Positions 13,025-13,806 of a stretch of 13,806 nucleotides of DNA are shown piece after piece. The translations under genes were made by a program, and so were the position numbers. Numbering within the stretch: the first letter of the stretch is position 1; every line of letters starts with the position of its first letter. This DNA is from Pyrobaculum sp. GTDB lineage: Archaea; Thermoproteota; Thermoprotei; Thermoproteales; Thermoproteaceae. Location: assembly GCA_009903905.1 (NCBI GenBank), contig WYEI01000029.1, positions 1-13,806 on the forward strand. The letters are read 5' to 3'. The notes beneath the pieces were generated by a model, which had not been told where the DNA came from, did not search any database, and saw only the letters and a program-made list of their open reading frames with translations.

Positions 13025-13806
13025 ATGAAATTAGGCGCAAACATCCTTTACTGTGGTGGGTGCTTACTATTCTCTTGTTGTTTCGCTTGTGTTTTCGTTC
13101 AGCTTAATGAGGCGGTTTCCCGCTGAGGTGCTGGCCACATATACGGTGCTTAATGCCGGCTTTTTAAAGGCGTCGGTAATGCTTGGCTACGCGACTGTTG
13201 GTATCCGCTATATTTACTAACAACCGAGGCGCTACGCCGAACCAGCCGGGATTGGCATAGCGTCATCTGTTGAGGTGGTTCTCTTTTGTGACATACGTAA
13301 CCGCGTATGGTATGTCGCAGTTCTCGCAACAGGTTTTGTGCTCTACTACACTCTGCCTGGCCGGTTGACGCATACCTCTCCGTGTACTAGCGAGGACGTT
13401 GCTACGCTTGACTACGCGGCTCAGACATAAACTTCGTGCGTGCTTCTGTCGTCAGGCCTAACCCCTCAGTATCTATCGCCTAGTTGATAAACGCAATTAT
13501 GTCTCTGCCTATGGCCATCGCAGAATTATTGAGCCGTGAATCTCCAGCGCCGTTCCGCATGAGGAAATTTATCAGCGGTGCCCCTTACAGACGCTTTCCC
13601 CGCCACTGCGGAGGTCTCGACATATATGCCATGTTTACGGCCGGTGGCGATCTTCTCCTCTCATAAAACTTCATCTTGTTTCAGGTCTCTAAGTCGGTCT
13701 ATGCCGCCTTGGCGATAGTGCAGGTGATGTACGGCTCGCTCCTCATGGAAGGCGACAGGCTCCGGCGGCGCATAGGACGGGGCTGATTTGCTCTATCTGG
13801 AGAGGG
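13025..13806 (+). pseudogene. Decayed membrane protein, probably polysaccharide flippase, runs off the window
   Basis: ATG 13025 reads MKL and then, if one G of the GG at 13034-13035 is dropped, AQTSFTVVGAYYSLVVSLVF, a first membrane helix, and MRRFPAEVLATYTVLNAGF. Further coding-like pieces follow, broken by stops: GYATVGIRYIY (TAA 13218-13220), a hydrophobic piece near 13320 (VWYVAVLATGFVLYYTLPG), NFVRASVVRPNPSVSIA then TAG, LINAIMSLPMAIAELL (13484 on), and VSKSVYAALAIVQVMYGSLL near the right edge. Several stops and shifts mean no functional protein. Topology and the RPNPS loop suggest a Wzx/RfbX flippase, but I cannot confirm the family. Its start is homologous to the relic at 11754. Confidence 0.52.

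Noticed and set aside
12890..13126. 78-codon plus-strand frame between FkbM and the flippase relic
   Set aside because: It overlaps the FkbM 5' region and its promoter; the better coding signal here is in the other frames described above.
13484..13666. 60-codon frame as an independent small gene
   Set aside because: It continues hydrophobic coding-like pieces on both sides and is better explained as one fragment of the broken membrane-protein gene.

Overview
The window looks like a chromosomal piece of a hyperthermophilic crenarchaeon of the Thermoproteales (Pyrobaculum/Thermoproteus type). The signs are: TATA-like boxes centred about 22-27 bp upstream of start codons with no room for a leader (leaderless transcripts), many GTG starts, an archaeal Ser/His signal peptidase, an archaeal-type P-loop ATPase, and GC-rich genes rich in V, A, R and Y. 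The genus is inferred from style, not proven. The theme is cell-surface glycan synthesis in an accessory island that is partly intact and partly decaying.

Left part (1-3045): a partial open frame at the edge, then three minus-strand genes that each seem to have their own promoter: a small secreted protein with three N-glycosylation sequons, a signal peptidase I, and an archaeal ATPase. About 440 bp without a recognisable gene follow.

Middle-left (3046-5892): a minus-strand operon of a GT4 glycosyltransferase (GTG start, TATA at -25) and a translationally coupled GT-A-like gene that carries a one-base frameshift in an A5 run (3787-3791). Next to it lie two decayed genes joined 5'-end to 5'-end near 5470: a GT2 glycosyltransferase on minus and a FkbM methyltransferase on plus, both lacking their N-termini.

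Centre (6117-9611): a compact plus-strand dTDP-L-rhamnose operon behind a clear TATA box: rmlA (long form), an extended SDR epimerase/dehydratase, rmlD and rmlC, with overlapping or tightly spaced ends. No canonical rmlB is present. The SDR in that place lacks the RmlB signature and also the usual catalytic lysine.

Right part (9598-13806): sequence becomes abruptly AT-rich. It holds two minus-strand GT2 glycosyltransferases, a FkbM methyltransferase with an in-frame TGA near its N-terminus, and two degenerate plus-strand copies of the same membrane-protein family (probably a polysaccharide flippase). Each relic is divergent from a minus-strand glycan gene and seems to share one central TATA element with it.

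Taken together: the rml genes would supply an activated deoxysugar (probably dTDP-L-rhamnose), the GT2/GT4 enzymes would add sugars to a lipid-linked or protein-linked glycan, FkbM would O-methylate it, and the flippase relics show that export genes were once here. The secreted glycoprotein and signal peptidase could be on the receiving side. The repeated indels, nonsense codons and truncations point to strong turnover, as expected for a surface-variation locus.
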